A DNA stretch of 64,000 nucleotides, taken from contig CAKSKB010000002.1 of NCBI GenBank assembly GCA_934464705.1, positions 119,725-183,724 on the forward strand. Reading direction: 5' to 3'. This document shows, in pieces, positions 1 through 10,598 of the stretch. A program made the translations under genes and the position numbers. The notes under the pieces are model-generated. The model had not been told where the DNA came from. It searched no databases and saw nothing but the letters and a program-made list of their open reading frames with translations. The stretch comes from an uncultured Clostridia bacterium (GTDB lineage: Bacteria > Bacillota > Clostridia > HGM11514). Within the stretch, counting starts at the first letter, position 1; each line of letters begins with the position of its first letter.

Positions 1-3000
1 GAATCGGAAGCCTTAGCGGTATATGTTTTACCGTCCGCAATATCCGTCCAGGAAACGCCGTCCGCAGAATTCTGCCACTTGTACGAAAGTACAGGCTTTG
101 CATAGGGGTTAACATCATACATTTCGCCCTCTGCCGTAAATGTTGAACCTACGCCCTTGTTTTCGCCGCCGAGTTCTGCTTTTGATACTCTCGGGAGAAC
201 ATCGTAGAGGAGGTCATCGCCCGGCAGCTCAAGAATGAAGAAATCGTCAAACATGAATTTTGCCGGATTGCTTTCGGAAATCGGTGCGTCAGCCGCATAA
301 TCGCCTGCCGTACCGCCGCTGCCGCTCATTGTAACGGTAAATGCAGTTGTTCCTCCCGAGTTGCTCTGCGGTTCGCCGTCAAGTGTGATTCCTTCAATTT
401 TATAGCCGAGAGAGTATCTTGTCCAGTCTGTCGTAAAGTCCCCCATGGAGGTATTTATCCATTTTCCGCCCCCGCCGAGGTCAGATGTAAGGTTGGTATC
501 CTTACCCTTTTTGCCCGAGAACACATAGGGCTTTGAATTTGCAGGAATAAGATAGAATCCGATTGATGTCTGCAAATCTTCTCTCGTCTTTTTCGCCCAT
601 ATCGACATAAAATATGTGTAGCCCGCCTTGAAATTATAACTGCGCTGACTGAGCCTGTCGGAGCGGTCATTAGACGAGCTTCCGGTTGTGGGTTTGGTTC
701 TTGTTACAACTGCTGCGCCGCTTCCGGCTATGCCCGCGGCTTCATCATAGGAAACCTTTGCAATGTTCGGAAATCTTGTGGTGAAGCTTTCCGCAGACGC
801 TTTTGTATTAGCGTCATTATAATACATAATGTCGCCGTATTTGCTGATTCTGATTTTTAAGTATTCCTCATCGGTTTTCTCAAAACCTTCGGAGGTTGTG
901 TTTTTGGCAATTGCAGCGGCTCTGAGGTATTTGCCTATAACATCGGCGGTGATTTTATACGAAGCGCCGTCGGAAATATCCGTCCAGCTGAATCCGTTAT
1001 CCTCGGAAATCTGCCACTTATAAGAAAGTGAGGGCATATCCGCAGAAGGGTTAACATCATAGCGCTCCGCATTTACGGTTATTGTTGTGCCTTCGCCGAG
1101 ATTTTCGGTATCGTAGCTTGCGCCGAGATTGCAAACCATGGGTAGAACATCGGATTTTGCGTCGCCGTCCTTAACCTCAACGCACATGAAATCGTCAACA
1201 AGTGTCTTGCCGCCGAGCGTAAGTTCGGCAACTGCGGATGAATCATCTGCGGATGCCTTATCTTCAAATGTGATTCTTGTCCATACGCCTGCCTTTGCCT
1301 CTGCGGCTTCGGACGAAACGGATGAAGAATTACGGTTTACTTTTATTGCTGCGGTCATATCGGTTTCCGGCTTTACAAAAACGGAATAATAATATGTATA
1401 TCCGCCGCGAACCGGGTGAGCCGCTGTTTTTAACGAACCGTCAGCCGACGCTGCGGTTGTGCCGCTCATTCCGTCTGCCGATTTTGTGATGTTTTCAAAA
1501 GCGGTTGTTTCGCCTTCAAAATCACCCTGCTTGGAAATTACCGCCATGGAATTTGCGGCAATCTTAATAATTTCGGTATCAACGGGGGTCCCCTCAATAT
1601 CATAAGCGTTTACGGGGGTTATTCTGCATTTGATATATTTATCGCTGTCGCTGTCGGAAACGGTGTATTCCTTGCCTGTTGCAATTACCGAAAACTCGCC
1701 GTTTAAGCTGCCCGATGAAAGCCATTCGTATTTATGCGTTCCGGCGGAAATAGAGTTTCCTTTGTAGGTGAACGAAGCCGTAAGCTTGCCGCCTGTAAAA
1801 GCGTCGCCCTCCAATGCCGGATTAAGTGCCTGGGGCTTAACGGTAGGCTTTCCGTCATCTACGAGGAAATATCCTATTCCGTACATTGTGCCTCCCGTAG
1901 AGCCGGCAGCGGTTGTCATTTCAACTATATATGTATCGAAAGGCAGACCTGAGAACGAATAATTGCCCGAGGGCTTATAATATGTAATATTCTGGTATCT
2001 TCCGATTGTTGCGGTTTTGTAAACCTTTGTAAGATCATTTGCTTTGTAAATGTTTGTAACAAGATTGCCGCCTTTGGGGCCGTTTGCGCCGAATATACCG
2101 AACGCCGTTCCGGTAAACCTGTAGTACATTTTTGAACCGGCTGTGCTTGAAACGGACAGAATATCCATATGCTTTCCGACATTTGAACTGTATGTACCGT
2201 CGCTTACCGTGTTGGTATCAGCCCAGTCGCCGTCTGTTATGAGCATATGATCGGCAGTCAGCTTTGCGGCAGCATCGGCGAGAGTGTAACCCGAAGAAAG
2301 CCCGGCTTCCGCCGCAGTTTTATAATCAGCTCTTACGATTCTGTCTTCCGAGGTATATCTGTTTCCTGCGTTTGTGTCAACGCAGATAGGGTGCTCGGTT
2401 GCGGAAGTGTAAAAAAGAGGGTTTTCCAAAACGGTGTTTCTTTTGAAAAATCCGTCCCGGCTCATAACTTCAATCATTCTGTCGGCATAAACCCTGTACC
2501 CCTTGTTGTTGGGGTGAGTGTTATCAACGGTGAGGGTGTTTTCTTTATCATCCCTGTTCCATACATATTCACCCTTTTCAACGCCCTCCCAGATGAAGGT
2601 GTTAAGGTCGATTTCGGGAATATTATATGCCTTTGCAACCTGGCTCATATAAGATGCCGCGCGCGTAACATTTTCGTGCGCAAGGCAGGTTGTGTAAAGA
2701 AATATTATTTCCGGAACCTTCGGAAGCTTCTGCAGCTGGCGCACTATATTTTCCATATAGTTTTTGAGCGGTTCCTCCGCGGTGCCCGCATCGTTTACCG
2801 CAAATTCAACGAACACGATGTCGGGGTTTGCGTATGTAATATCCTTATTGATTCGCTGAAGCCCGAAAGCTGCGCCCGTTCCGCCGACGCCGCCGTTGAT
2901 TTCGGTAACTTTAGCGCCGTTTGTACGGGTTTTCTGAAAAAACTCGTTTGTTATCAGCGTTGCGTAACGGTTTGAACTTGGGCTTGAGCCTGCGCCCTCC

Positions 3001-3152
3001 GTGATTGAGCCGCCTAAGAAAGCGACAGTCAAATCCTTGCTTGTGTCAAGAAAATTGTCCAGCCCGGACTGTGCCTCTGCATTTACGGAAACCGCAAAAA
3101 CACAGGACAAAACCACAAGCATGGATAATATCATTGCTGCAATTTTCTTCAT
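1..3152 (-). CDS. Secreted SGNH/GDSL esterase with C-terminal Ig/CBM-like modules (3' end outside window)
   Basis: The minus-strand frame stays open from an ATG at 3152 to base 1, about 1050 residues, so the C-terminus is missing. Residues 1-25 form a signal peptide ending VSVNA. The SGNH blocks are all present: GGSITEG (Ser49), NGGVGGTGA (block II Gly), FVEFAVND (Asn120) and DNTHP (Asp about 209, His about 212). The family deacetylates or de-esterifies glycans or lipids. Beyond about residue 300 follow beta-rich modules and repeated Ig-like units with the pattern SYKWQ.S.DG.SW..I.DG, the same repeat type as in the 5909-10585 protein. An esterase beside beta-helix and fucosidase genes suggests removal of acetyl groups from a complex polysaccharide; that is inference. 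The ribosome site AAGGAGAGG lies just upstream. The gene is divergent from the 3405 gene. Confidence 0.88.
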   Translation of the reverse strand, partial: MKKIAAMILSMLVVLSCVFAVSVNAEAQSGLDNFLDTSKDLTVAFLGGSITEGAGSSPSSNRYATLITNEFFQKTRTNGAKVTEINGGVGGTGAAFGLQRINKDITYANPDIVFVEFAVNDAGTAEEPLKNYMENIVRQLQKLPKVPEIIFLYTTCLAHENVTRAASYMSQVAKAYNIPEIDLNTFIWEGVEKGEYVWNRDDKENTLTVDNTHPNNKGYRVYADRMIEVMSRDGFFKRNTVLENPLFYTSATEHPICVDTNAGNRYTSEDRIVRADYKTAAEAGLSSGYTLADAAAKLTADHMLITDGDWADTNTVSDGTYSSNVGKHMDILSVSSTAGSKMYYRFTGTAFGIFGANGPKGGNLVTNIYKANDLTKVYKTATIGRYQNITYYKPSGNYSFSGLPFDTYIVEMTTAAGSTGGTMYGIGYFLVDDGKPTVKPQALNPALEGDAFTGGKLTASFTYKGNSISAGTHKYEWLSSGSLNGEFSVIATGKEYTVSDSDSDKYIKCRITPVNAYDIEGTPVDTEIIKIAANSMAVISKQGDFEGETTAFENITKSADGMSGTTAASADGSLKTAAHPVRGGYTYYYSVFVKPETDMTAAIKVNRNSSSVSSEAAEAKAGVWTRITFEDKASADDSSAVAELTLGGKTLVDDFMCVEVKDGDAKSDVLPMVCNLGASYDTENLGEGTTITVNAERYDVNPSADMPSLSYKWQISEDNGFSWTDISDGASYKITADVIGKYLRAAAIAKNTTSEGFEKTDEEYLKIRISKYGDIMYYNDANTKASAESFTTRFPNIAKVSYDEAAGIAGSGAAVVTRTKPTTGSSSNDRSDRLSQRSYNFKAGYTYFMSIWAKKTREDLQTSIGFYLIPANSKPYVFSGKKGKDTNLTSDLGGGGKWINTSMGDFTTDWTRYSLGYKIEGITLDGEPQSNSGGTTAFTVTMSGSGGTAGDYAADAPISESNPAKFMFDDFFILELPGDDLLYDVLPRVSKAELGGENKGVGSTFTAEGEMYDVNPYAKPVLSYKWQNSADGVSWTDIADGKTYTAKASD

Positions 3153-3189
3153 AGTAAAAACCTCTCCTTATTTTAATTTATATACACTC

Positions 3190-3218
3190 ATTATACAGCA
3201 ATTCATCCTTTGAAACAA
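3190..3218 (-). promoter_or_regulatory. Sigma-A-like promoter for the SGNH esterase gene
   Basis: On the minus strand TTGTTT (3218-3213) and TATAAT (3195-3190) are separated by 17 bases, about 40 bases before the start codon. Confidence 0.6.
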
Positions 3219-3344
3219 TTCGCATTTTAAACAAAAGAAACATCATGATTTTGTGCAACTTGCTGAAAAATTTTTTTGTTCGTATCAAAAAATGCATTAT
3301 TTGCTATTAAATATGTGTTTTTTAATATTATATTTTTAAAAGTG

Positions 3345-3374
3345 TTGACTTTTTATATTGCAAGATTGTATAAT
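3345..3374 (+). promoter_or_regulatory. Sigma-A-like promoter for the beta-helix gene at 3405
   Basis: TTGACT (3345-3350) and TATAAT (3369-3374) are 18 bases apart. An AAGGAG ribosome site (3391-3396) and the ATG at 3405 follow. Confidence 0.7.
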
Positions 3375-3404
3375 GATTATAAAAAAACCAAAGGAGAAAC
3401 TTGT

Positions 3405-5834
3405 ATGAAAAAAATTGTTGCAATTCTGATTGCGCTTGCAATGCTTGCAGGCTGCATAACGGCGTTTGCCGACACTGCTTCGGTCTACTATGTTTCGGAA
3501 AACGGAAGCGACAGCGCAAACGGCGGCAAGGACAGCCCTCTGGCGACGCTCGGCGAAGCTGTAAAAAGGGCAAAATCAACCCCCGGTGCATACATCGTTA
3601 TGAACGAGGGAACTTACGAAGCCGGCGATACGATTGAGCTTGATTCTTCGGTTTCGGATCTTCACATTGTTGCAAACGGCAGCGTTACGGTTACCGGAGG
3701 CAAGAATGTTCCGTATTCCGCATTCAAAAAGGTAACCGATGAAGCGGTCCTTTCGAGAATCGTTGAAGGCAAGGGCAAAAACTCGGTTGTTCAGGCAGAC
3801 CTTAAGGAGCTTGGAATAACTGATTTCGGCGAAATTAAAGTCCAGGGCTTTATGGGTGCATCGGATGACGGCGGCTATGACCCTTCAAACTCTTTCGTAA
3901 AGGGTGTTGACAGAGGATTTGCTCCCACTCTTACATATAACGACCGTTATCTTACGATTTCCGAGTATCCCAACGGCGACTACTGCTACACAACCACAAT
4001 TGTTCAAAAAAAGGACGATGACGGCGTAATCAAGTTCAATGTGAACGATGCCCGCACCAAAAAGTGGACGGCAGCAAAGGATATATGGGTGTTCGGTTAT
4101 TATCAGCACGACTGGATGGAAGCGATTGCTCCTGCGGAAATCGATGAAAAAACAGGTGTAGTTACAACCCATGCGGCATCCGATGTTGTTCCCGACAGGC
4201 GCGTCAAGTTCTTCAATCTTCTGGAAGAGCTTGATGTTCCGGGCGAATACTATATTGACCGCACCGAAGGCATTCTTTATCTTATCCCTCCGGAAGGGTT
4301 CAAAGACGGCGAAAGTCTGGTATTTTCGGCGCATGATGCGGACTTTATAGATATAAACGGCGCAAAAAATGTTACCATAGAAGGTATAAGATTTGAAGGA
4401 ACCGAAAAAAGCGCAATCCGTGCTGACAAGGCGGACGGTCTTACAATAAACGACTGCGAATTTACCGCTATAGGCGATACGGTTATTTACCTTAACGAGT
4501 GCCTTAACACAACGGTTGAAAACACGCACATTCACGATGTCGGCTCATGGGGAATATATGTATATAAGTGCGGCGACAGGGAAACTCTTACCCCCGGCAA
4601 CACAAAAATCACCAACTGCCATATTGAAAGATATTCGCAGTACCGTGCAACATACTGCCCCGGAATACATATGTACATGGACGTTGCAACAACCGTTTCG
4701 CACTGCGAAATTAACGACGCACCGCACTTTGCGATAAGGTATGATTCAAACGATTCGATTATCGAATACTGTGAATTTTACAGGGTTTGCACCGATACTT
4801 CGGATTCCGGTGCGGTATACTCCGGAAGATATTACAACACTTGGGGCAACGAAATCAGATACAACTATTTCCATGACCTCACAATGATTGACACGAACAC
4901 CGGTATGCAGATGCAGGCGGTTTATCTCGACGACATGAGCTCGCAGACGAATGTTTACGGAAATGTTTTCTATCGCTGCGATTCGGTTGCGCTTTACGGC
5001 GGCGGCAGAAACAATACATTTGAAAACAATCTTATGATTGACAACGCAAAGCCGTTCGTAATGGACGCAAGAGCCGAAAACTACAAAAATCCGAATGCTG
5101 CGATGACCAACGCCAACAAAATCAACTGGCATACCGACATCTGGGCGCAGAAGTATCCGGAGCTTATGAATCTTGAGTCCGACAACCCCGGCATACCGAA
5201 GTACAATGTTATAAGAAACAATGTTCTGTACGGAACTCCCGAAATGCGCATAAACAAGCTTGTTTCGGAGTACGGAACGGTTGAAAACAATGTTGAAATC
5301 ACGGATAAGAACGCATTTGCAGACTACAGAAACAGGGACTTTTCAATTAAAGAGGACGGAGTTATAACGCAGCTTCTGCCTGATTTCAAGCAGATTCCGT
5401 TCGGCGAAATCGGAAGATACGAATATACAAGAAATACCGAAATACCCGATTCTTCCGAGCCTTCCGAACCGGCACAGACCGATGAGATTACAATTATGCT
5501 TAACGGCTCACGCCTCAGTTCCGATGTTCCGCCGGTTATTATGAATGACCGCACGATGGTTCCGATGAGAGTTATATTTGAAGCCCTGGGTGCAGATGTT
5601 TCGTGGGACGGCGACACAAAAACCATAACCGCAACCCGTGACGAAAAGAAAATCACAATGCAGATTGACAACGTCGAAATGACGGTCAACGGCGAAAAGC
5701 TTATGCTTGACGCAGCACCTGCGATTGTTGATTCGAGAACGCTTGTTCCGGTCCGCGCAATTGCCGAATCGCTTGGCTGTGATGTTTCCTGGAACGGAGC
5801 AAACAAGCAAGTAGTAATTGAAGAAATTAAATAA
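3405..5834 (+). CDS. Secreted right-handed beta-helix glycan-active protein with CuAO-type C-terminal domain
   Basis: 809 residues. The start at 3405 is chosen over upstream in-frame codons because AAGGAG sits 8 bases before it and a signal peptide follows (cleavage near FADTA). The N-terminal YYVSENGSDSANGG and SPLATLGEAVKRAK motifs are typical of DUF1565/parallel beta-helix enzymes of the GH141 or pectate-lyase-like type. Right-handed helix turns occupy roughly residues 330-620, including HAPHFAIRYD-like and YNYFHDL motifs. The last 120 residues contain two copper-amine-oxidase N-domain-like repeats (DRTMVPMRVIFEALGA and SRTLVPVRAIAESLG), a common wall-association module in Clostridia. The actual substrate is unknown. 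The 61425 gene is a close full-length paralogue. A strong terminator follows at 5844. Confidence 0.85.
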   Translation: MKKIVAILIALAMLAGCITAFADTASVYYVSENGSDSANGGKDSPLATLGEAVKRAKSTPGAYIVMNEGTYEAGDTIELDSSVSDLHIVANGSVTVTGGKNVPYSAFKKVTDEAVLSRIVEGKGKNSVVQADLKELGITDFGEIKVQGFMGASDDGGYDPSNSFVKGVDRGFAPTLTYNDRYLTISEYPNGDYCYTTTIVQKKDDDGVIKFNVNDARTKKWTAAKDIWVFGYYQHDWMEAIAPAEIDEKTGVVTTHAASDVVPDRRVKFFNLLEELDVPGEYYIDRTEGILYLIPPEGFKDGESLVFSAHDADFIDINGAKNVTIEGIRFEGTEKSAIRADKADGLTINDCEFTAIGDTVIYLNECLNTTVENTHIHDVGSWGIYVYKCGDRETLTPGNTKITNCHIERYSQYRATYCPGIHMYMDVATTVSHCEINDAPHFAIRYDSNDSIIEYCEFYRVCTDTSDSGAVYSGRYYNTWGNEIRYNYFHDLTMIDTNTGMQMQAVYLDDMSSQTNVYGNVFYRCDSVALYGGGRNNTFENNLMIDNAKPFVMDARAENYKNPNAAMTNANKINWHTDIWAQKYPELMNLESDNPGIPKYNVIRNNVLYGTPEMRINKLVSEYGTVENNVEITDKNAFADYRNRDFSIKEDGVITQLLPDFKQIPFGEIGRYEYTRNTEIPDSSEPSEPAQTDEITIMLNGSRLSSDVPPVIMNDRTMVPMRVIFEALGADVSWDGDTKTITATRDEKKITMQIDNVEMTVNGEKLMLDAAPAIVDSRTLVPVRAIAESLGCDVSWNGANKQVVIEEIK

Positions 5835-5843
5835 TAAATAAAC

Positions 5844-5879
5844 TCACCCCTTTATGCCAATACCTGCATAAAGGGGTGA
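5844..5879. terminator. Bidirectional terminator between convergent genes
   Basis: A 14-bp perfect stem (5844-5857 with 5866-5879) has an 8-base loop. It is A/T-rich on both sides and sits between the convergent 3405 and 5909 genes. Confidence 0.85.
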
Positions 5880-5908
5880 ATTTTAAAGAATTATAAAGGA
5901 GAGTTTTT

Positions 5909-8900
5909 TTAAGATATAAGCTTAAGTATAACCGTTGCTGCCTGGGCGCGTGTTGTATCGGAAAGACCTTCAAATGTGTTATCGGTCATTCCGCTTAGAA
6001 GTCCTGCGCTTACGCAGGCATCGACAGCTTCCGCCGCCCAGTCCGGAAATTCTGATTTGTCCGCAAATTTTTCTGCAGCGCCTGTCTGCGCATCCTTTTT
6101 AAGGAAGGAATATGCATTTGCAATTATAACCGCCATTTCAAACCGTGTAATCGTATCGGAGGGGCGGAACATTCCGTCAAATCCCGATATTATACCGTTT
6201 TCCGCACAAGCATTCACGGCAGATGAATACCAGTCTTCGGGGCGGACATCGGAAAATCCGTCTTTTCCTCCCGAAAGCTTTAATGCTCGCGAAATTATTG
6301 CCGCAAATTCGGCTCTTGTAATGCTGCGGTCAGGCTCGAATGTTTTCGGCGCAGTGCCGCTTACCAGCCCGAGTTCATACATTTTCGCAACAGAATCCCT
6401 TGCCCAATGATTTTCTATATCATCGAAGGTGAATTTTTTTTCCGGTTCAGGCTCGGGTGAGTCTTTGTCGGAAGACCCTGTGTATGTTGCCTTGGAGCCT
6501 CCTCCGCCGCCACCGCCGCCGGAGCCGCCCGGCGTTACGGGAGTAACAGGGACTGCAGGTTCATCGGGACCATCGCCGGAATCCTGCCTTTTGTTTGCGG
6601 CGAAGGTATAAACCGTTCTGTCGCTTCCGTTCGGAGCGGTTACGGTAATTGTGAATGTAACCGGCAGTTCATCGGAACTCTTTGTTATTTCAACTTTTGC
6701 CGAAGGTTCTTCGGCTTCTGCCGCAACTTCCGGAGCAGCAGACATTGTAAGAGAGTAACTGAGTGTATCTTTTTTGAATCCGCCAAATGCCTTGCCGTTT
6801 ACAAGAAGTTCTTTGAGTGCGGAGTTTTTCGGGTTCTCGATTTTTACAGGATCGGAATAAACCTCATCTCCGTATGTTCCGCTCGTATCAAGCGGCTGAA
6901 TCTTGCATTTCACATACTTCCCTATGAGTTCATCGGTTATCGGCAGGTCTTTGTCGGCGGAAACGGTTAAAAGACGATATCTCCCGTTTTCGCTGTTCGC
7001 CGAGTACCAGTTATATATCGTTTTTCCCTCGCTGTCGCCGTCGGGATCTGCATAGTCATAAGCAAGCGTATAGCAGCCGCCGGCAAAATCCTTACTGTAA
7101 GAAATGCTTGAAACAGTCGGCTTTCCGCCCTCGGCGTTACCTAAGCAGCCCATAAGGCTCATATCGACATTTTTGAAGTCCGGAAGTGTCTTTTTAACCT
7201 CGGCAAGTCCTTCTTCGGTAAGCGCAAAGTCGCTTCCGTAGTTTTTGAACATGCTGTTTCCGCTGCTGAGAATGTCGCTTCCCGACCGATAGGTGTCGGA
7301 TTCGTTTGCTCTCGCAATTGCTGCGGTCTGATTTGTTATTTTTACGGCAACATTTTTATAAAAGTCGTTTGTCGGATTATCGGGCATGTATTTCTGCGCC
7401 CACTTTTTAAGTTCCGCCTTATCGGTTTTCGGATCTTTGTCGGCAATTTCAGCGTATCTTTCGCTGCTTACCTTATCCCAAAGCCATGACCACTGGGTAT
7501 TTTCATAGTGCTTTTTCCAGGTTTCCGATTCAAAATTAACATCCTTTGTGATGAGTTCCCAGATTCCTGCGTTGCCCTGCGGCCGCTTGTTGTAAACCCA
7601 CAGATACCATTCGCTTTCCGAATCTGCGCCCCAGTAGCTGCCCGTGCCGCCGTTCCAGCCCTGGCCGTTAAATGCCGCCGGCATATCGACAAATATGTTA
7701 TTTGTGATTTTTGCATACTGTCCGCCGTAGGTTTTAAGAGCATGGTTAAGCGGGGCGGTTCCGCCGTTTTCGGAAGTATTCGTCGCACGGTAAAATACAT
7801 TGCCGGACACGAAAGGTCCGGACGAGCCGTCGTCCCAGAAAACAGCTGCTGTTCCGTATGAACCGTAAGCGTTTCCTATGTCGTGAAAGTAGTTATCAAG
7901 GATTTTAAACCCGAGATTTGACGGATTTCTGCCCCAGTAAACCGCTGCCGCATCGCCGCCGTCGGTTACGGCGTTGTACACCTCGTTATGCTGAAACAGA
8001 ATATCGTTTCCGCCCAATATTGCAAGCGAATGAGGCGAATTGTAAAGCTTGTTGTTAAGAATTTCGGTACCCACACCCTTGACCTGAACCGCCGGAGTAT
8101 AAACATAATAAAGCCTTGTAACATCATGAATTACATTGTTTTCGATTATGTTTCCGTCGGGCGTGAGCGTTTTTCTGAGCGTATCGTCGCAGTTAAATAT
8201 GATTCCGCCGGCTGCGGTATCGTAAATATTGCAGTTTCTTACTGCGGTATCGGTACAGTTGAAAAAGCTCATCGCTTTGTTCGAGGTATGGCGCACATGA
8301 ACTCCGTCGAATGTCAGTCCCTTGCAGGAAACCGCCGAAACCGGGGTTGACCTTGTTGTTTCAAACGAGATTCCTTCAAACGAAATATAATTTGCGCTGT
8401 CCAGCTTTACCATAGAGGCTTTAAGCTGCGAAATCTTCACATCCGCATTTTCCATATCGCAGAAGGGATAAAAATACATCACTTTGTTTTCGCGGTCGAT
8501 GTAGCTTTCTCCGGGGCGGTCAATTTCCTCCGGAATATTGAGAAAACAGATTCTTCCGCCTTTTTTCGGAGCATAATATGTTCCGTTTTCGGTTGTTACG
8601 GTTTTTGTTTCCTTATCAAATGACGCAGCCTTATATGCGGCGTAGTACCAGTCATATACGAAAAATCCTGCAACCATCATTTCCTTTATTGATGAGTCCG
8701 ACCAGCCGACCATTCTGTTATCAGGGTCGGAAACCGTCATGGAAACCGGTGTTTTGCGCGACTTAAAACCTTCTGTATTAACATCTGTAATGCTTAAATA
8801 GGCATTGTCTTTCACATTGTTCGGGTATCTTGCAACAGTAAGCGTTGAATCATTTACCGTAACTTCCACCGGATTGTAATTGTAATTAAAAACATAGCCG

Positions 8901-10585
8901 TAATCCGAAAGCTCGGAAAGCTGATAATCCGACAAATCGATTTTCATCAGCTTGCGTTTTGCAAGAGGGTCTTTGACCTTATCGTAAATTTCGCCCGAAG
9001 TCACCGCTGAAATTTTGGAATTGTCGATTTTTTTGCCGCCAACAAAGCTTACCTTTTCGCCGTTGTATGCACGGTAGATTATCGGTGCGAGCTTCTGACC
9101 GCTGTCGTCTTTTGTGAAAGAAACGGTCTCACCGAAATCATATTCGCCGCCGCGGATATTGACAATAACGCCGCCGCTTGTCATGTTTTTGAGGTCCCTT
9201 GCGGCGAGCCTTGCACGGTCAAGGGTTTTGAAAGGCGCATCGATTGTACCGGAGTTTTCATCGTTTCCGTCCGGAGCTATAAAAATCTCTGCGGCGTCTG
9301 TATTTTCGGTTATTTCGATTGCGCTTGTATATACGGTTTCGCCCGAAAGACCGTTTTCGTCAACCGGGGTTACACCTGTGCGGATCTTTTTTCCGGCAAA
9401 TTCAGCCGAAGGAATGAATACATTTCTGTTTTCACCCGGAATTTCGTTCCATGCGCTGCCGTCCTCCGACTGCTGCCATGAAAATACCGTTTTGCCTTCG
9501 TTTCCGCCGTTCTCGCTCTTTACATATGTGTAGGAAACAGTGAGCGGAGCAGCTGTTTTGCCGCTGCCGGAAAGCACTGCGTTTTCGGCTTTGGGAGGAG
9601 TCCTGTTTGCAGATACCGGGAACTCCGTTTCTGCCGTTACGGTGTCGCCCACCTTCGGCTCTGCCTTGCTTTTCGGCGTAATGTCAACCGCTATGTACTT
9701 GCCTATATCTGCGGTTTTGCATACATATGTGCTTGAAGTTTCGCCTTCAATTGCAGTCCAGGCGCTTTTATCGGGCGAAATTTTCCACACATAGACGGCT
9801 TCGTCAGGTTCATCGCCGTCCTCGTCCCAAAAATCCGCCTCCGCAGTAAGGGTGTGCCCCTCCATCACAGCGCCTGTTATACGGGCATTTTTTGCCACGG
9901 GCTTGTTTGCCTGCTTATAAATCTTCACATAATCAAGCGCAAATTCCGAATTTACGGTGTTAAAGCAGCCCGTAAAGCTTATGCTGTTTAAGCGGTATGA
10001 GGAGGTGTCTGTTCCCTCTTTGAGGCTTCGGTTATTTCCGCCTGCACCTATGCTTAATTCTTTTCCGTCGGAATCGGTTATCTTCATATTATATATTCCG
10101 CTTGCCGAATCAACATCGATAACGGTTGTGTACCACTCGCCGGGGGTTGTGGTTGCTATGAACTTATTATCAATATCCGCCGGAGTGCGGAGACTTCCCG
10201 AAGCCCAAAGCCAGCAAGGTTTAACTGTAATTTTTGACGCTCCGTTCGAAATGCCGAACGAAAGTATAAGAATATTGTGAGTATCCTTTGGCTCTTTTTC
10301 GTAATTATCCTTCCAGCGGTATTCGATTTTATAAGAGCCGCCGAAAGACGTGCCGAACTCATCGCTGTTTATCACATAAGCAGGATATGCCGCCGTGCTG
10401 CTCGGAACAAGAGAAAACACGTGGTTTCCGTTGTCGTCCGAAACGGTTCCGTTGCCGTATTTTCCGACATTTATCTTGCTGAAATCCTGAGTGTATTCGA
10501 TTGTGTCCGCAAAAGCAATCGCAGAAAAGCAGCTGAAAGCCATCGCAAACGCCAGAAGCAAACACAGTAATTTGGTTTTTTTCAT
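5909..10585 (-). CDS. 1558-residue S-layer-anchored beta-helix glycan-active protein
   Basis: Domains in order: signal peptide (1-26), a lectin/LamG-like sandwich (about 30-225), two or three Ig-like repeats of the YVWKISPDKSAW type (226-420), a parallel beta-helix catalytic-type region starting IFIAPDGNDENSG (about 430-1130), another Ig-like unit, a cadherin-like beta-sandwich (about 1240-1310) and a Gly-rich linker (about 1345-1365). Three SLH domains end the protein (about 1380-1558; motifs HWARDSVAKMYELGLVSG, ITRAEFAAIISRAL and WAAEAVDACVSAGLLSG). SLH domains bind pyruvylated secondary wall polymers, so the enzyme should be displayed on the cell surface. It is the last gene of the 12921-5909 cluster, 13 bp behind the 436-residue gene whose N-terminus it closely repeats. 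The ribosome site CGGAGGG is within the gap. Confidence 0.85.
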   Translation of the reverse strand: MKKTKLLCLLLAFAMAFSCFSAIAFADTIEYTQDFSKINVGKYGNGTVSDDNGNHVFSLVPSSTAAYPAYVINSDEFGTSFGGSYKIEYRWKDNYEKEPKDTHNILILSFGISNGASKITVKPCWLWASGSLRTPADIDNKFIATTTPGEWYTTVIDVDSASGIYNMKITDSDGKELSIGAGGNNRSLKEGTDTSSYRLNSISFTGCFNTVNSEFALDYVKIYKQANKPVAKNARITGAVMEGHTLTAEADFWDEDGDEPDEAVYVWKISPDKSAWTAIEGETSSTYVCKTADIGKYIAVDITPKSKAEPKVGDTVTAETEFPVSANRTPPKAENAVLSGSGKTAAPLTVSYTYVKSENGGNEGKTVFSWQQSEDGSAWNEIPGENRNVFIPSAEFAGKKIRTGVTPVDENGLSGETVYTSAIEITENTDAAEIFIAPDGNDENSGTIDAPFKTLDRARLAARDLKNMTSGGVIVNIRGGEYDFGETVSFTKDDSGQKLAPIIYRAYNGEKVSFVGGKKIDNSKISAVTSGEIYDKVKDPLAKRKLMKIDLSDYQLSELSDYGYVFNYNYNPVEVTVNDSTLTVARYPNNVKDNAYLSITDVNTEGFKSRKTPVSMTVSDPDNRMVGWSDSSIKEMMVAGFFVYDWYYAAYKAASFDKETKTVTTENGTYYAPKKGGRICFLNIPEEIDRPGESYIDRENKVMYFYPFCDMENADVKISQLKASMVKLDSANYISFEGISFETTRSTPVSAVSCKGLTFDGVHVRHTSNKAMSFFNCTDTAVRNCNIYDTAAGGIIFNCDDTLRKTLTPDGNIIENNVIHDVTRLYYVYTPAVQVKGVGTEILNNKLYNSPHSLAILGGNDILFQHNEVYNAVTDGGDAAAVYWGRNPSNLGFKILDNYFHDIGNAYGSYGTAAVFWDDGSSGPFVSGNVFYRATNTSENGGTAPLNHALKTYGGQYAKITNNIFVDMPAAFNGQGWNGGTGSYWGADSESEWYLWVYNKRPQGNAGIWELITKDVNFESETWKKHYENTQWSWLWDKVSSERYAEIADKDPKTDKAELKKWAQKYMPDNPTNDFYKNVAVKITNQTAAIARANESDTYRSGSDILSSGNSMFKNYGSDFALTEEGLAEVKKTLPDFKNVDMSLMGCLGNAEGGKPTVSSISYSKDFAGGCYTLAYDYADPDGDSEGKTIYNWYSANSENGRYRLLTVSADKDLPITDELIGKYVKCKIQPLDTSGTYGDEVYSDPVKIENPKNSALKELLVNGKAFGGFKKDTLSYSLTMSAAPEVAAEAEEPSAKVEITKSSDELPVTFTITVTAPNGSDRTVYTFAANKRQDSGDGPDEPAVPVTPVTPGGSGGGGGGGGSKATYTGSSDKDSPEPEPEKKFTFDDIENHWARDSVAKMYELGLVSGTAPKTFEPDRSITRAEFAAIISRALKLSGGKDGFSDVRPEDWYSSAVNACAENGIISGFDGMFRPSDTITRFEMAVIIANAYSFLKKDAQTGAAEKFADKSEFPDWAAEAVDACVSAGLLSGMTDNTFEGLSDTTRAQAATVILKLIS

Positions 10586-10598
10586 TTTACCCTCCGTT

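Noticed and set aside
2247..2975. 242-codon open frame on the plus strand inside the SGNH gene
   Set aside because: The minus frame shows all SGNH catalytic blocks; the plus frame is a shadow.
3885..4535. 216-codon open frame opposite the beta-helix gene
   Set aside because: Shadow frame of a gene with signal peptide, promoter and recognised domains on the other strand.
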